A stretch of 6,979 nt of DNA from an uncultured Eubacteriales bacterium. GTDB lineage: Bacteria > Bacillota > Clostridia > Oscillospirales > CAG-272. Both the position numbers and the translations under genes were made by a program. The stretch covers positions 1 to 6,979 of the forward strand of contig ONVJ01000231.1 of the NCBI GenBank assembly GCA_900321265.1, in the 5' to 3' direction. Positions 6,677 through 6,979 of this stretch are shown here, piece by piece (the first letter of the stretch is position 1; every line of letters begins with the position of its first letter). The notes beneath the pieces are model-generated. The model made no database searches, was not told where the DNA came from, and worked only from the letters and a program-made list of their open reading frames with translations.

Positions 6677-6705
6677 TTGACTTCGCGGATCGTTTGGTTT
6701 ATAAT
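6677..6705 (+). promoter_or_regulatory. Strong SigA-type promoter, plus strand, driving a candidate small RNA
   Basis: TTGACT (6677-6682), a 17-base spacer and TATAAT (6700-6705) differ from consensus at one position. An A-rich stretch (about 6659-6673) precedes it. The expected transcription start is near 6712, and a strong intrinsic terminator lies about 70 bases later with no gene between. Confidence 0.78.
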
Positions 6706-6711
6706 AATCTC

Positions 6712-6831
6712 ATCTCTTTTATTCAGCCTTTTGACTTTTTGATATCATCAAGGACTGTCATCTCGGTTGTTCTCCGTCGGAAGGGCGTTTTTCCCGGCAT
6801 CGGGTTGCCGGGGGAGCGCCTTTTTATTTTT
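6712..6831 (+). ncRNA. Candidate small structured RNA, about 120 nt, family unknown
   Basis: The limits are inferred from the promoter at 6677-6705 and the end of the terminator T-run at 6831. Inside is a stem-loop at 6732-6760: TGAC pairs with GTCA on the outside, and TTGAT with ATCAA around loop ATC on the inside, plus possible G-U pairs. The terminator hairpin makes the 3' third. No ATG or GTG start with a ribosome binding site occurs between the promoter and the terminator, so it is unlikely to encode a peptide. I do not recognise a known riboswitch, 6S, SRP or tmRNA signature. The alternative is an attenuated leader for a gene beyond the right edge. Confidence 0.5.
6784..6831 (+). terminator. 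Intrinsic terminator of the candidate small RNA
   Basis: GGCG (6784-6787) pairs with CGCC (6817-6820). The stem continues inward through U-G, U-A and G-C pairs to CCCGGC (6793-6798) with GCCGGG (6807-6812), with one bulged base and an 8-base loop. It is followed by TTTTTATTTTT (6821-6831). The T-run is on the plus strand only, so it stops rightward transcription. Confidence 0.87.
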
Positions 6832-6919
6832 GCCTTCATTTTCATATGACATTTTGCACAAAAACCTCGGTTATGATTTGGAGGATCGTTAAAAAAATGG
6901 TCGGAAAGCCAGTTGCTTA

Positions 6920-6948
6920 TTGACTTATTCACCGGATTGTCATATAAT
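6920..6948 (+). promoter_or_regulatory. Second plus-strand SigA-type promoter reading out of the window
   Basis: TTGACT (6920-6925), a 17-base spacer and TATAAT (6943-6948) repeat the core of the promoter at 6677-6705, including the following AATC. The expected start is near 6955. The gene it serves lies beyond 6979. An ATG at 6959 has no ribosome binding site. Confidence 0.75.
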
Positions 6949-6979
6949 AATCACAAGTATGAGTGTTGCTTCAAGGCAA

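Larger units (their letters stand above)
6470..6979. other. Gene-poor, signal-rich intergenic region
   Basis: No protein gene is supported over these 510 bases. From left to right the region holds the isomerase leader and promoter, two imperfect 22-bp palindromes, a hairpin, a plus-strand promoter, a structured roughly 120-base transcript with its own terminator, an AT-rich stretch (about 6832-6919) in which I see nothing clear, and a second plus-strand promoter at the right edge. A minus-strand frame at 6723-6932 is open but lacks coding character. Confidence 0.7.

Noticed and set aside
6723..6761. A 12-codon minus-strand microprotein (MTVLDDIKKSKG) with GGAG about ten bases upstream
   Set aside because: It is too short to distinguish from chance, and it lies antisense to the candidate small RNA with no promoter on its own strand.
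6723..6932. A 69-codon minus-strand open frame with a CxxC motif
   Set aside because: It starts at GTG without a ribosome binding site, runs antisense through a strong terminator and a promoter, and has a low-complexity basic composition.

Overview
The window looks like chromosome from a high-GC member of the Clostridia, probably an uncultured gut-type bacterium. Three things suggest this. There is a Thr-rich lipoprotein solute-binding protein of the kind common there. There is a secreted GLUG-type repeat protein with a Cys-containing C-terminal anchor. The promoters are clear TTGACA/TATAAT (SigA-type) and the start sites carry GGAG-type ribosome binding sites. The assignment is inference from protein style; no 16S or other phylogenetic marker was tested.

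Layout. Bases 2-877 (+) are the 3' part of a clan GH-A glycoside hydrolase, most like family GH39, whose start lies outside the window. A perfect 29-bp inverted repeat (897-958) then acts as a shared terminator for two converging units. From 980 to 6469 everything is on the minus strand. In transcription order this is a TIM-barrel sugar-phosphate isomerase/epimerase-like protein (5585-6469), a 40-codon leftover of a second solute-binding protein gene (5462-5584), an intact solute-binding lipoprotein (3862-5373), a secreted GLUG-repeat surface protein (2273-3826), and glyA, serine hydroxymethyltransferase (980-2218). A perfect consensus promoter (6501-6529) precedes the isomerase gene. I see no terminator before 958, so one operon of four intact genes is plausible.

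The right end (6470-6979) has no convincing protein gene but is dense in signals. It holds the isomerase promoter, two diverged 22-bp palindromes upstream of it, and a plus-strand unit made of a promoter (6677-6705), about 120 transcribed bases with stem-loops, and a strong intrinsic terminator (6784-6831). The last is a candidate small RNA gene. A second plus-strand promoter with the same core hexamers (6920-6948) reads out of the window.

Functionally, the hydrolase, isomerase and solute-binding protein fit carbohydrate capture and breakdown. The GLUG protein is likely displayed on the cell surface. glyA (one-carbon metabolism) is an odd companion and may simply be a passenger. The most interesting points are the solute-binding protein remnant fused directly behind the isomerase stop codon, the candidate small RNA, and the Gly-Cys C-terminal anchor.
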